Assembly (NCBI GenBank): GCA_963807225.1
Contig: CAWEAD010000008.1
Coordinates: 1-64,000 of the forward strand
Source of the DNA: JAGVGT01 sp963807225
Lineage (GTDB): Bacteria > Desulfobacterota > Desulfobulbia > Desulfobulbales > JAGXFP01
Reading direction: 5' to 3'
DNA length: 64,000 nucleotides
Both the position numbers and the translations under genes were made by a program. Numbering within the stretch: position 1 is the first letter of the stretch; each line of letters opens with the position of its first letter. Shown here in pieces: positions 49,456 through 58,988 of this stretch. The notes beneath the pieces are model-generated. The model did not search any database and had not been told where the DNA came from. It saw only the letters and a program-made list of their open reading frames with translations.

Positions 49456-49938
49456 ATGGATCACTTGTGGCAAAGGGAGATCTATGAAACCTTGGCGGAT
49501 GTTTTCGAGATAGTTTTCCTAATTCCGATTGAACCACTGGATGGTGCTGCGCCTCCGCGCGAGATGTGGCAAAGCAAGCGGGATTATCTGGAAATCAGGG
49601 TAGATCTGCTGCAGGGTGATAACGCTCCGGCCTACTTTTTTTTCCCAACCGGATTGGTCAAGGATATCGCCGGCAACTTCCTTGGACTGGATGTCGGTAC
49701 GCTTGACCAGGGCGGTCTTGACGCCGCCGGTAGTATTGCTGCACGCATGACTATCGGCGGACTGCTTGGCCGTATCGACCCGGAAGCCATAATCCGAGTG
49801 GGAGAACCGCAGGTCAGGGCCATTGACACCTTTACCCCGGGTCGGCTATATGAAGCCCCGGGAGCTTGGGTCTACAGGACTGGGCATGGTTTTCTCTGGG
49901 TGGACCTGGGATGGGTTGGGACGACAGAGCATCATTGA
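49456..49938 (+). CDS. CheX-like/chemotaxis-phosphatase-fold domain protein
   Basis: 160 residues from the ATG at 49456, which follows AAGGAGGT at 8 bases; an upstream in-frame ATG (49435) lacks a site. The pattern of an N-terminal helix (REIYETLADVFEIVFLIPIE), a beta sheet and FPTGLVKDIAGNFLGLD resembles CheX/CheC-type domains. The usual E-x2-N catalytic pair is not obvious. No other chemotaxis genes are present, so assignment is by fold-like pattern only. Confidence 0.5.
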   Translation: MDHLWQREIYETLADVFEIVFLIPIEPLDGAAPPREMWQSKRDYLEIRVDLLQGDNAPAYFFFPTGLVKDIAGNFLGLDVGTLDQGGLDAAGSIAARMTIGGLLGRIDPEAIIRVGEPQVRAIDTFTPGRLYEAPGAWVYRTGHGFLWVDLGWVGTTEHH

Positions 49939-50331
49939 AGATATCGCGGGATCTTCTAGAATGATGGTCTGAAACTTTGTTGTGTACCATTGACAGTTGA
50001 ATAGGACTTGTGGTTGATTGCTGGATATGACATTGATGATTTTTTACGGTTGTGGTTATTGAAGTAAAATCACTCTATCTGGTGGTGTATCTGGGGTGAC
50101 ATACTATATGGGGCGTGGTTTGGTCCCGGTAGTTCTTGATTACCATCATGATATCAGTAAGATAAGATGTGTGTAATGAAAATAATCCTTGCTTTTTGTT
50201 GCTGGATTGATCATTAAGTTGAATATCTTCAATCCTTGAATCGGTTTTTTTGAATTGCAGCATCCTAACCGTTGTACAACTCTGCTGAGCCGAGTTTTGT
50301 GGTAGTATATATCAGTGCTGGATAATACTGG
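49939..50331. other. AT-rich intergenic region
   Basis: 393 bases, noticeably AT-rich compared with flanking genes, upstream of the carboxypeptidase gene. No gene, terminator hairpin or repeat stands out. TTGACA at 49990 has no good -10 at standard spacing. Confidence 0.5.
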
Positions 50332-51453
50332 ATGACTTTAACGACAAAAACTTTCATAGCCTTGGGACTGTTGCCCGTTTTGCTCTTGGCCTGCCTCGGT
50401 CAATTCTCACCGGTTGTTGCCGCTTCCCGATCTAATCACCTTCCAAATCTACTTAATTCCCGGCATAAATTCCTGCCGGAAAATGATAATGGTCACGGCA
50501 GTGCTCTCAATGCTCAGCCTGGGGCGGTAACGCTTTTTCCGCCCAGTGATGTCAAGCAGCGTCCGGATCTGCGGGTCTATAGGAAGAATGCTCTTTCCGA
50601 GGAAGATCTGCGGCGTCGACTTTCTTCTCGGAGTGTGATTTTGATGGATGGCTTGACCGGCCAGGTAATCTACGAGCAGTCGCCGGACCATCCTGCCCAG
50701 CCGGCCAGTACCATCAAGGTTCTCACCGGATTGATCGCCATTCAGACTTTGCAGGACCGGGACTTGGTTCCGGTAAGCCGTCGGGCGGCGAACATGCCGC
50801 GTTCGAAAGTCTATCTGCAGCGGAGCAAGTCATATCAGGCCGATGACCTGATTAACGCCGTGCTGCTTTCTTCAGCCAATGACGCCAGTGTCGCCCTAGC
50901 CGAGAAAATTGCCGGCTCGGAAAAGGTGTTTTCAAAACTAATGACCCACAAGGCCCGCGCCTGGGGGGCGACCAACACCATTTGCATGACGGCCACCGGC
51001 CTGACTGCCCGCGGCCAGCAAACCACGGCCAGGGATCTGGCTGTACTTTTCAATCGAGCCATGGAAAATGAAGAATTTGCCATGCGGGTTGGGCGGAGTA
51101 AGGTGAAAACCGGCTTCGGCAAAATCCTCCGCAATCACAACAAAGCACTTTGGGAAATCGACGGGACCGAAGGTGGCAAAACCGGTTATACCAGAGCTGC
51201 CCGGCAGACTTATGTCGGCAAGTTCAAACGAGGCGATGATGAAATGGTTCTGGCCCTTTTGGGCAGTGAAACCATGTGGGACGATATCAAGAATTTGGTC
51301 GATTACGGGTTCGAGGCCATGAATGCCAGCGATGACAACCGTAGCGCCGGCAATGTTACGGAAAACAAGCCCTCGATCCTGGCGCCGGTAAGCTTGGATT
51401 CCGGTTATACGCTGCAGGTTTTATCCGACTTTAAAAAGGCTTCGGTCCTTTAG
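50332..51453 (+). CDS. D-alanyl-D-alanine carboxypeptidase (PBP5/6-like, S11 family)
   Basis: 373 residues with an N-terminal signal sequence (FIALGLLPVLLLACLG). Active-site motifs: SxxK in PASTIKVLTG, SxN in LLSSANDASVALAE, KTG in EGGKTGYTRAARQ. S11 enzymes trim the terminal D-Ala of peptidoglycan stem peptides in the periplasm. The C-terminal amphipathic anchor of PBP5 is replaced by a shorter tail. The initiation region lacks a clear Shine-Dalgarno. Confidence 0.9.
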   Translation: MTLTTKTFIALGLLPVLLLACLGQFSPVVAASRSNHLPNLLNSRHKFLPENDNGHGSALNAQPGAVTLFPPSDVKQRPDLRVYRKNALSEEDLRRRLSSRSVILMDGLTGQVIYEQSPDHPAQPASTIKVLTGLIAIQTLQDRDLVPVSRRAANMPRSKVYLQRSKSYQADDLINAVLLSSANDASVALAEKIAGSEKVFSKLMTHKARAWGATNTICMTATGLTARGQQTTARDLAVLFNRAMENEEFAMRVGRSKVKTGFGKILRNHNKALWEIDGTEGGKTGYTRAARQTYVGKFKRGDDEMVLALLGSETMWDDIKNLVDYGFEAMNASDDNRSAGNVTENKPSILAPVSLDSGYTLQVLSDFKKASVL

Positions 51454-51523
51454 GCCGGTATTGATCCGGGCTTCACCCGCATCTTCTTCCTCTCTTGAAA
51501 TCTAAATTTTCCTCATTTAACGT

Positions 51524-52222
51524 GTGACTATTCTAAATAAAAATCAGGCCAGAGTTTCTTGCGGACGCCCTGAGACGGCCAGTAGCCTGGCTCTGGCCGG
51601 AAAGATAGCCGAGCATTTGCGCCGGCTCGATAAGTATCGGCGTTCCTCCCAAGTATTCCTGGATCCATCTCCTTTACTTAAGCAGGCTCGAATCAATGCC
51701 CTGGCTGATGGCAAGATGCTGATTATGCCGGGCCCCGGTCTGAAGGACGGATTTTATCGCCTGGATCCCTATCGCATACCCTTCGCTAAGCTTGCTCTGG
51801 CTGCAGTTGGTCGTGAACTTCCATCTTTTGGCCAGAAGATCACGGCCCGGAGTGAACTTTCGCTACTCAAAGTTGATTTGCTGGTCGGTGAATATTGGGT
51901 AGTGGATGAACGGGGCCATGGGGTGGGAGAGGGCAAAGGTTTCTTTGATCTGGCCGTGGCTTTACTGGCCGAATTGGGGGGGGTGGCCGAAGATTGCCAG
52001 GTGATGATAGCGGTACAGGACCGAGCTCGGGTGGTTTCAGGTCTGGCGGTCGATTCATGGGACATTGTCGGCAATAGTATTTTGACCCCGGAGGGAGAAA
52101 TTCTGGTAAGTCAACATTCTCCTTGTCAAGCCGGTATTGTCTGGGAGGTATTGCCCCTGGATCGGATCAAAAGGATTACTCCTCTCTGGAAACTTTATGT
52201 CGAGCAAGGTCGAGATCGCTAG
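51524..52222 (+). CDS. 5-formyltetrahydrofolate cyclo-ligase family protein
   Basis: 232 residues, GTG start. The folate/ATP-binding signature appears as GHGVGEGKGFFDLAVALLAE (about 128-147), with VDLLVGEYWVVDERG before it and IVGNSILTPEG after it. It is the divergent branch of the family rather than the canonical YgfA type, in which GGGYYDR is conserved. A role in folate metabolism or a related nucleotide-dependent ligation is expected. The final substrate is uncertain. Confidence 0.75.
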   Translation: MTILNKNQARVSCGRPETASSLALAGKIAEHLRRLDKYRRSSQVFLDPSPLLKQARINALADGKMLIMPGPGLKDGFYRLDPYRIPFAKLALAAVGRELPSFGQKITARSELSLLKVDLLVGEYWVVDERGHGVGEGKGFFDLAVALLAELGGVAEDCQVMIAVQDRARVVSGLAVDSWDIVGNSILTPEGEILVSQHSPCQAGIVWEVLPLDRIKRITPLWKLYVEQGRDR

Positions 52223-52686
52223 AACCGGTCATTTCAAGCAAGCAGAACAACCCTCCATTCCAGTCTTTTAAAATGACCATGACTTACGCCCGGCTCAGGG
52301 AAATAAGTCCCATTTTACTTACTGCTGTCGACTTTTCCGATCCGGGTCTTTATCGGTGTTTTCATTGACGACGTTCCTTTTGTGGCGTTTTTGATGTCAA
52401 TTTTGGTCAGAGCTTCTCAGCAACAGCATCAATGTTTTTTAGGCCTATATTGCGACACTGTAATTGTCGAGATGCGGCAGACTTTAGGCCGTAAAAAATC
52501 GACCTGTACCAACCCTGCCTGCTGCGTAAAAGGTCATGAGATAGACGCCGGGCACAGTTGAGTATGTTGAACGTTGCTAAAAGTGTTGCGCAAACTGTTG
52601 TGAAGTTTGGGAGGCGAGGTTAATATATAATAATAAATTATGATCTTGATACAATCTTCCCAAGGCATGGTTCGATCGGCAAATCT
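52223..52686. other. Intergenic region upstream of tatC
   Basis: 464 bases. A 31-codon ATG frame (52273-52368) exists but has no distinguishing features. AT content rises toward tatC (taatatataataataaatta at 52619-52639), consistent with a promoter region. No RNA gene or repeat recognised. Confidence 0.45.
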
Positions 52687-53468
52687 ATGGATGAATTAGC
52701 GCAACAACCCCTGACCGAGCATCTGCGCGATCTGCGCAGCTGCCTAATCAACTCGCTACTTGCCATTGCCATAGGGTTTTCGGTCTCATATTATTTCGTG
52801 CAGGACATCGGATTTTGGTTCTTTAAGCCTCTCTTCGAAGTTCTGCCCGCACGTTCATCTCTGATCTTCACCTCTTACCAGGAAGGCTTTTTTTTTATCT
52901 GAAGCTCGCCTTGGTCTGCGGGGCGCTCCTGGCCAGTCCGGTACTGCTGCTGCAGGCCTGGCGCTTTGTCGCACCAGGGCTTTACCATCATGAAAAAAAG
53001 GCATTGTTGATCTTTGCCGTCATCTCCTCTTTTTGCTTTCTAGGAGGTGGCCTTTTCGGTTACCTGGTGGTCTTCCCCCCGGCCTTCCGCTTTCTGATTG
53101 GGTATTCGAACAGTTACCTCTTCGCTCTGCCCACGGTCAGTGAATATTTTTCTTTGAGTTTGCGGTTGCTGCTTGCCTTCGGAGTGGTTTTCGAACTGCC
53201 GGTCTTTCTGGTTTTTCTGGCCAAGCTGGGAATAATTGACGTTTCTTTCCTGAGACGAAACCGTAAATATGCTATCCTCATCGCCTTCATAGTCGCCGCC
53301 ATTCTCACCCCCACTCCTGATGTGGTCAATCAGGTCCTGATGGGCGGCCCTCTAGTCATTCTTTATGAGATAGGCATTGTCGCAGTGCGGATTTTCGTCC
53401 GCCCACATCCGCCCGAAACGGTGACGGCGGATGAAGCCGGAAGCGGGGAACACAACCCCGAAACATAA
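52687..53468 (+). CDS. tatC: Twin-arginine translocase subunit TatC, frame broken at a T9 run
   Basis: The N-terminal 71 codons (LTEHLRDLRSCLINSLLAIA, with the conserved basic/acidic start of TatC) end at a stop at 52900-52902. The downstream frame from about 52896 continues as LKLALVCGALLASPVLLLQAWRF and then five membrane helices to 53468. One extra T in the run at 52888-52896 would give GFFFYLKLALVCG, exactly the family pattern. TatC is the core receptor for folded, cofactor-loaded exported proteins. The break is either a homopolymer miscall or a site where RNA polymerase or ribosome slippage could restore the frame. Confidence 0.88.
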
Positions 53469-53559
53469 GTCTCCGAAACGGTACTTGAGGGATCCCCGGC
53501 TGGGGCTTTTCGACTGTTATGGCGATGTTTTCAGGTAGAAAAATAAACCTAATTTTAAC

Positions 53560-53588
53560 TTGACAATTACCCGCCCCCTTTTTATATC
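53560..53588 (+). promoter_or_regulatory. Candidate sigma-70-type promoter of sat
   Basis: TTGACA (53560-53565), a 17-base spacer and TATATC (53583-53588) lie 72 bases before the sat ATG, which is preceded by AAGGAGACTTAAA. The perfect -35 and standard spacing fit a strong constitutive promoter. Confidence 0.6.
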
Positions 53589-53660
53589 CTAAGACTTATT
53601 TTTTCTGAGCCTTGATTCATTTTTTTGTAATAATAAAACCCCAACCCAAGGAGACTTAAA

Positions 53661-54941
53661 ATGTCCAAGTTAGTAGCCCCGCATGGTGGAAAAGGACTGG
53701 TCTGCTGCAAGCTGCATGGCAACGAGCTGGCTGCAGAGCAGGAAAAAGCCAAAGGTTTGAAAAAGATTAAAATCAGCGCCCGCGCCAAAGGCGACCTGAT
53801 CATGATGGGCATCGGCGGCTTCAGCCCCCTGTCCGGTTTCATGACCAAGGCCGACTGGAAGGGCGTCTGCGAGAAGTTCACCATGGCCGACGGCACCTTC
53901 TGGCCGGTTCCGGTTACCCTTGACTGCGCCAAGGCCGATGCCGATGCCATCAAGGTCGGCGACGAGATCGCTCTGGAGAATGAGGGTGTTATCTACGCCA
54001 CCATGAAGGTCACCGAGAAGTTCGAGATGGCCGAAGCGGACAAGAAATGGGAATGCGAGAAGGTCTTCAAGGGCGAAGGCGAAGAGTCTGCCGACGACAA
54101 GTTCTGGCAGATCGCCATGGAAGATCATCCCGGCGTCAAGATGGTTATGGCCCAGAAGGAGTACAATCTGGCCGGTCCCGTCAAGGTTCTCTCCGAAGGC
54201 GAATATCCCGAGAAGTACAAGGGCGTTTACCTGACCCCGGCCGAGACCCGTGCCATGTTCGACGAGCGGGGCTGGGCCGATGTTGCCGCTCTGCAGCTGC
54301 GCAACCCGATGCACCGCTCCCACGAGTTCCTGGCCAAGATCGCCATCGAGGTTTGCGACGGCGTGTTGATCCACTCTCTGATCGGCAACCTGAAGAAGGG
54401 TGATATCCCTGCCGAAGTTCGGGTCAAGGCCATCGATTGTCTGGTCGAGCACTACTTCGTCAAAGACAACGTCATCCAGGCCGGTTATCCGCTGGACATG
54501 CGCTACGCCGGTCCCCGTGAGGCCCTGCTCCATGCCACCTTCCGTCAGAACTACGGCGTCAACAAGATGCTGATCGGCCGTGACCATGCCGGTGTCGGCG
54601 ACTTCTACGGCCTCTTCGAAGCCCAGACCATTTTCGACAAGATCCCTACCAACCTGGCCGAGGGCAAGGCTCTGAAGTGCATGCCCCTGAAGATCGATTG
54701 GACCTTCTACTGCCACAAGTGCGACGGTATGGCCTCTCTGCGCACCTGCCCGCACACCAAGGAAGATCGCGTCATCCTTTCCGGAACCAAATTGCGCAAG
54801 GCTCTCTCCGAGGGTGCTGAAATCGTCGACCATTTCGGTCGCGACGAGGTTCTGGTTATCCTGAAAGAGTACTACCAGGGTCTGACCGAGAAGGTTGAGG
54901 TCAAGATGCAGGGTGCCGCTTCCGGCGCCGTTATGAAATAA
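53661..54941 (+). CDS. sat: Sulfate adenylyltransferase (ATP sulfurylase), dissimilatory type
   Basis: 426 residues. Activates sulfate with ATP to adenosine phosphosulfate, the first step of sulfate reduction (or the last of sulfite oxidation/disproportionation run in reverse), in the cytoplasm. Active-site motifs: QLRNPMHRSHE (about 211-221), the family's QxRNPxHRxHE; GRDHAGVG (about 308-315). The Cys/His cluster CHKCDGMASLRTCPH fits the zinc site of bacterial dissimilatory enzymes. Codon use is strongly biased (GCC, AAG, GAG, CTG), as expected of a highly expressed gene. It is monocistronic, with its own promoter and terminator; aprAB are not in this window. Confidence 0.97.
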   Translation: MSKLVAPHGGKGLVCCKLHGNELAAEQEKAKGLKKIKISARAKGDLIMMGIGGFSPLSGFMTKADWKGVCEKFTMADGTFWPVPVTLDCAKADADAIKVGDEIALENEGVIYATMKVTEKFEMAEADKKWECEKVFKGEGEESADDKFWQIAMEDHPGVKMVMAQKEYNLAGPVKVLSEGEYPEKYKGVYLTPAETRAMFDERGWADVAALQLRNPMHRSHEFLAKIAIEVCDGVLIHSLIGNLKKGDIPAEVRVKAIDCLVEHYFVKDNVIQAGYPLDMRYAGPREALLHATFRQNYGVNKMLIGRDHAGVGDFYGLFEAQTIFDKIPTNLAEGKALKCMPLKIDWTFYCHKCDGMASLRTCPHTKEDRVILSGTKLRKALSEGAEIVDHFGRDEVLVILKEYYQGLTEKVEVKMQGAASGAVMK

Positions 54942-54962
54942 TCGTTTTATATCGTCTAGATG

Positions 54963-55000
54963 AAAAAAGGAGGTGCCGAAGAGCGGCACCTCCTTTTTTT
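54963..55000 (+). terminator. Rho-independent terminator of sat
   Basis: GGAGGTGCC (54969-54977) pairs with GGCACCTCC (54985-54993) and is followed by a T tract; the A tract before it would allow bidirectional use for the convergent winged-helix gene. Confidence 0.9.
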
Positions 55001-55025
55001 GTTGGAAAGACCAAGATTGCGGATG

Positions 55026-55496
55026 TTATCGGATTGAGATTTTTTTCCCGTCCCTGGAGATAACGATCTTGCCGTCCCGGGCCAGCCAGCCAATGGCACC
55101 GAACGCCATGGCCTCACTGTTGCCCCGGTTTTTCATGACATTAACCATCTTGCTCAAGCCAATCTCTTCGTTCTCCTCCAGATAAGACAGGACTTCCCCG
55201 GCCAGCATCCCGATGGAGTCGATCACCGATTTTTTACCCCGGACGCTGAAGCGTGAGGAAGATCCCTTCCTGGTTCCGGTTTCATCGTCTTCAGTCTGAT
55301 GGATTTTTTTAACGGTCCGATCGAGAGCCTGCTCGGCTGAATGGGTCACCTTGTCGACCATTTCTCCGGCCTTCTTCACTGCCTGTCGTCTGGTCTTCTC
55401 CAGCTTTACCTGGGATCTGGCCAGAGCCTTGCCGATGGAAGAAGCGGCTTTTTTCATGTTCTCGTCGATTTTGTCACTTTTTTTCTTATCTGTCAT
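55026..55496 (-). CDS. Lysine-rich protein with C-terminal winged-helix (DUF2582-like) domain
   Basis: 156 residues. Residues 1-80 are highly charged and Lys/Ala-rich (KKAASSIGKALARSQ, KTRRQAVKKAGEMVDKV), resembling histone-H1-like tails. Residues about 95-156 match the small winged-helix domain DUF2582: IGMLAGEVLSYLEENEEIGL, then FGAIGWLARDGKIVISRDGK. A DNA-binding or nucleoid-associated role is inferred from that architecture. It sits convergent to sat, sharing its terminator. Confidence 0.7.
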   Translation of the reverse strand: MTDKKKSDKIDENMKKAASSIGKALARSQVKLEKTRRQAVKKAGEMVDKVTHSAEQALDRTVKKIHQTEDDETGTRKGSSSRFSVRGKKSVIDSIGMLAGEVLSYLEENEEIGLSKMVNVMKNRGNSEAMAFGAIGWLARDGKIVISRDGKKISIR

Positions 55497-55626
55497 GCGT
55501 GATCTCCTGCTTTTGGGATGGGCTGGCTTTCTATCATCATGGAGCTATGCCTCACGCTTGTCAAGCGTATTGCAAAGTGGAACTAACAGGCTATAGTACC
55601 ATCAGCATTAAATAACTTGAGGAGTA

Positions 55627-56706
55627 ATGATGAAAGAGATCATCGTCGGGTTGGGTTCGCGCAGTTATCCCATCCGCATTGGCGCCGGACTGTTGAACGA
55701 CGTCGGCGCAGATTTGCACCAAAGAGGGATCGGCAAACGTTATGTTTTGGTGGCCGACGATTTGGTTGCCGGTATTTACGGCGAGACTCTGGTCACTTCT
55801 CTGCAGGAGTCTGGGCTGTCCGTCGATTTGTTGACCTTCCCGCATGGTGAAAGCAGCAAAAATATGAATACCATCGCCGAACTCGCCAGCGGCCTGGCCC
55901 GGCTCGGCGTGGACCGCACGGACGCCTTGATCGCTCTTGGCGGGGGCGTGACCGGCGATATTACCGGATTCCTGGCCGCCGTCTACATGCGAGGAATTCC
56001 ATTTGTGCAGGTGCCAACCTCACTGCTGGCCCAGGTTGACAGCTCGGTAGGCGGTAAAACCGGGGTCGATATACCGGAGGGCAAGAATCTGGTCGGTGCC
56101 TTTTATCAACCCAAGGCCGTTTATATCGATTCCGAAGTGCTCCTCAGCCTCCCGGCTGAGGAGTTATTGAATGGCCTGGCTGAAGTCATCAAGTATGGCG
56201 TGATCCGTGATCGTGACTTCTTTGCTTTTCTGGAAGAACGGCGTGATTCTATTCTGGCAGTTGACCTGCCGGTTATGGAGGAGGTCGTGGCCCGCTGTTG
56301 CGAGATCAAGGCAGCGGTGGTGGCCGCAGACGAAAGGGAGGCCGACCTGCGCCGGATCCTTAATTACGGCCACACCATCGGGCATGCTGTCGAAGCGGCT
56401 TCCGGTTACCGTCTGGGCCACGGGCTGGCGGTGTCCATCGGCATGGCCTCGGTTAATCGCTTGGCCGTGGGGCAGGGGTTTCTGGGCGAGGAAGAAGCGA
56501 GGCGGATCCGGAAACTGCTGGAGAATTACGGCCTGCCGGTACGCATTCCGGCAGGTTATGATCGCGAGAAAATCAGGGCGTTTCTGCAAACCGACAAAAA
56601 AACCGTGGGCGGGCGGGTGTTTTTCGTCTTGCCGCTCCGCATCGGTGAAGTGAGGATTACAGCCGAGGTGGATGGGGCGTTGCTGGACCGGATCCTGACC
56701 GGTTGA
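55627..56706 (+). CDS. aroB: 3-dehydroquinate synthase
   Basis: 359 residues, GAGGAG upstream. NAD-binding DALIALGGGVTGDITGFLAA (about 99-118), the catalytic/metal region VDSSVGGKTGVDIPEGKN (about 138-155), metal ligands in LAEVIKYGVI (Glu) and NYGHTIGHAVEAAS (two His). Converts DAHP to 3-dehydroquinate in the shikimate pathway. It stands alone, without aroK or other aro genes. Confidence 0.95.
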   Translation: MMKEIIVGLGSRSYPIRIGAGLLNDVGADLHQRGIGKRYVLVADDLVAGIYGETLVTSLQESGLSVDLLTFPHGESSKNMNTIAELASGLARLGVDRTDALIALGGGVTGDITGFLAAVYMRGIPFVQVPTSLLAQVDSSVGGKTGVDIPEGKNLVGAFYQPKAVYIDSEVLLSLPAEELLNGLAEVIKYGVIRDRDFFAFLEERRDSILAVDLPVMEEVVARCCEIKAAVVAADEREADLRRILNYGHTIGHAVEAASGYRLGHGLAVSIGMASVNRLAVGQGFLGEEEARRIRKLLENYGLPVRIPAGYDREKIRAFLQTDKKTVGGRVFFVLPLRIGEVRITAEVDGALLDRILTG

Positions 56707-56712
56707 AGACGA

Positions 56713-57279
56713 TCATGGAGAGGCAAGTTGATCGAGATAGGTGGTGAGCCTTGCCGCCAGGGCCGGATCGTCGATCAGGACCGAAATCTCGTGATTATGT
56801 CCCAGGGCCGACTGGGTCAGATTGTGGCTGCCCAGGAAGGTGAAACGGCCATCTATTATGGCCAGCTTGGCATGGGTGGTGACGGCCTGGCTGTCGAACA
56901 AAACTTTAATCCCCTCCTGCTCCAAAAGCCGGGCGGTTTCCCGATTGGCGCGGTTGATTTCCCGGTCGTAGCCAGAATCTTCCAGCAGCACCCTGATTCT
57001 TACCCCTCGGCGATGGGCATCTCCTAAAGCCCGGATCAACTGCCTTGGTTTGTTCTTGGGTGATTTGCTCTGCTTCCAGAGATACATAACCAGATCGATA
57101 TTTTGCCTGGCCTCCCGGACGCAGTTCAGCAGGGCCGGAAAGTAATCCGAGTCGGGTAGCAACCAAGGTGTTTGCGGTGGTCGCATTTCCTGGCCGCGGA
57201 CTGCATGCGGCAGGGAGATGGATACCCCGATCAGCAGAGCCAGAAAGAAGGTGGTACTCCTGATTAGCTGACCGGCCAC
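56713..57279 (-). CDS. Exported phospholipase D-like (single HKD) protein
   Basis: About 188 residues. I prefer the GTG at 57279, which begins a good signal peptide (TTFFLALLIGVSISLPHAVRG) and overlaps the upstream gene by 16 bases; the longer frame to 57360 would put the leader internally. One HKD motif, HAKLAIIDGRFTFLGSHN, typical of Nuc/PLDc_2 proteins that work as dimers on phosphodiesters (nucleic acid or lipid). Location: periplasm. Confidence 0.82.
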   Translation of the reverse strand: MAGQLIRSTTFFLALLIGVSISLPHAVRGQEMRPPQTPWLLPDSDYFPALLNCVREARQNIDLVMYLWKQSKSPKNKPRQLIRALGDAHRRGVRIRVLLEDSGYDREINRANRETARLLEQEGIKVLFDSQAVTTHAKLAIIDGRFTFLGSHNLTQSALGHNHEISVLIDDPALAARLTTYLDQLASP

Positions 57280-58988
57280 CAGGCCACCCCGATCCGGCGA
57301 ATGCAATTGAACCCGCCGCCCAGGACCAGGGTTCGGTAGCCCCGAGATTTCAGGAAGCATTGAACTTCGTATGATCTGGTGCCGGCGTCACAGATGATGA
57401 TCAGCATCTTGTCCTTAGGGATTTCCGGGAAACGGCTCCTGATCTCCGGGTAAGGGATACCAAGCCAGGTTTTGCCGAATTTGGCTTTGAAGGCAGCCGT
57501 CTCGGCTGGATTCCGGATATCCAGGGCCAGCCAGTCCGGTTGCTTGGCGAAGTTATCCATCCATTCCAGATAATCGGCGATGGTGATCGTCTCCAGTCGT
57601 CCATTGGCCTTGTTGTCGGCCACATTGGCGGTGGCGTTCAAGGCATCCAGGGCGGTGGCGAAGGGTGGGGCGTAAGCCAGGTCTATAGAGCTGCAGTCGT
57701 CGATGGTAGCACCTCGGGCGATCAGGGCAGCAGCGGCGTCGATCCGGGCCAATATCCCGTCACCCATGGGGCCGAAACCCTGCAGGCCGAGAATTTTGCG
57801 ACTCTGGCGGTCGAAGACCATCAGTAAAGGGATCACGCTCTGTTCGGGGAAAAAGTGAGCCCGATCGGACTGCGCGGTGATGACCTGGTCGGCGTCGAAA
57901 CCGGCAGCGCGCGCCGCCGACATGGTCAGACCGGTGGCCCCGACGCAAACCTCAAAAGCCTTCATGATGAAACTGCCGCCCCAGCCCGGGAAACGGCTGG
58001 CCAGTCCGGCCAGATTGTCGGCTACGATGCGGCCTTGGCGGTTGGCCAGGGATCCAAGGGGAGCGTGGCATTTATGGCCGGAAACCAGGTGGGTGGTCTC
58101 GATGCAGTCACCGGCCGCGAAAATATCGGGGTCCGAGGTCCGCAACCGCTCATCGACGATAATTCCGCCTCTGGGTGAGACCAGGAGGCCGGCTTCCCGG
58201 GCCAGTTCACCTCGCGGGCGAACCCCGGCGGCCATAATGACGATGTCAGCCTCCAGGGTTCGTCTGGCGGTTACCACCCGGCAGGCCTTCCCTGCGGTGT
58301 TGGCTTCGATGGCGCGGGCGCCCTCTCCGGTGTAAACGGTTACCCCTTTGTCGCGCAGGTGCTTGGCCAGCATGGCCGCCACCACCGGGTCGAGGATCGA
58401 GGGCAGGAGTTGCGGCATGAACTCCAGAACGGTGGTCTCCACCCCCCAGAGATCGGCGAAGGCCTCGGCCATCTCAACTCCGATGGCGCCACCGCCAATG
58501 ACCACCGCGCGACCTACCTCTCCCCGAGCCAGTCTCTCCTTGATGGCGATGGCCTTGTGCAGGTCGCTGATGGTGAAGACCCCATCCAGGTCGGCGCCGG
58601 GAATCGGCAGGACGTTGGCGGCGGCGCCGGTACAGAGCACCAGTTTGTCATAGGTCAAGTTCTGACGCCGGCCGGTATCGAGATTTTCCACTTCGACCGA
58701 CTTCCCGGTCCGGTCAATGGTCAGGGCGCGGGTTCTGGTAAGGACTCTGACCCCTTTGGCCTGCAGAAAAAAAGACTCGTCCCGGGTCATATGAAAGCTG
58801 GTATTGCGCAATTCCTTTTCGTCCGATACGTCACCAGAGACATAATAAGGAATGCCGCATCCCCCATAAGAGATCAGATTGTCCTGATCAATGATGGTAA
58901 TCTCGGCCTCGGGCAGCAGGCGCTGTAAGCGGCAGGCGGTTTTGGGCCCGGCCGCCACTCCGCCGATGATCAAGGTTTGCAATGCCAT
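57264..58988 (-). CDS. CoA-disulfide/persulfide reductase-type flavoprotein with C-terminal rhodanese domain
   Basis: 574 residues. FAD-binding IIGGVAAGPKTACRLQR (about 7-23), the redox Cys in SYGGCGIPYYVSG (about 44), NAD-binding VVIGGGAIGVEMAEAF, and FAD motif DIFAAGDCIET. From about 470 a rhodanese domain with PDWLALDIRN and active loop CDAGTRS (Cys-x4-Arg). This matches CoADR-rhodanese/Npsr proteins that reduce CoA persulfide, polysulfide or elemental sulfur with NAD(P)H, releasing sulfide. Divergent from dsrA with a 369-base gap. It links intracellular sulfane sulfur to the Dsr system. Confidence 0.9.
   Translation of the reverse strand: MALQTLIIGGVAAGPKTACRLQRLLPEAEITIIDQDNLISYGGCGIPYYVSGDVSDEKELRNTSFHMTRDESFFLQAKGVRVLTRTRALTIDRTGKSVEVENLDTGRRQNLTYDKLVLCTGAAANVLPIPGADLDGVFTISDLHKAIAIKERLARGEVGRAVVIGGGAIGVEMAEAFADLWGVETTVLEFMPQLLPSILDPVVAAMLAKHLRDKGVTVYTGEGARAIEANTAGKACRVVTARRTLEADIVIMAAGVRPRGELAREAGLLVSPRGGIIVDERLRTSDPDIFAAGDCIETTHLVSGHKCHAPLGSLANRQGRIVADNLAGLASRFPGWGGSFIMKAFEVCVGATGLTMSAARAAGFDADQVITAQSDRAHFFPEQSVIPLLMVFDRQSRKILGLQGFGPMGDGILARIDAAAALIARGATIDDCSSIDLAYAPPFATALDALNATANVADNKANGRLETITIADYLEWMDNFAKQPDWLALDIRNPAETAAFKAKFGKTWLGIPYPEIRSRFPEIPKDKMLIIICDAGTRSYEVQCFLKSRGYRTLVLGGGFNCIRRIGVAWWPVS

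Noticed and set aside
53670..54989. A 439-codon open frame antisense to sat
   Set aside because: Shadow of the strongly biased codon use of sat; the product has no domain pattern and sat motifs are unambiguous.
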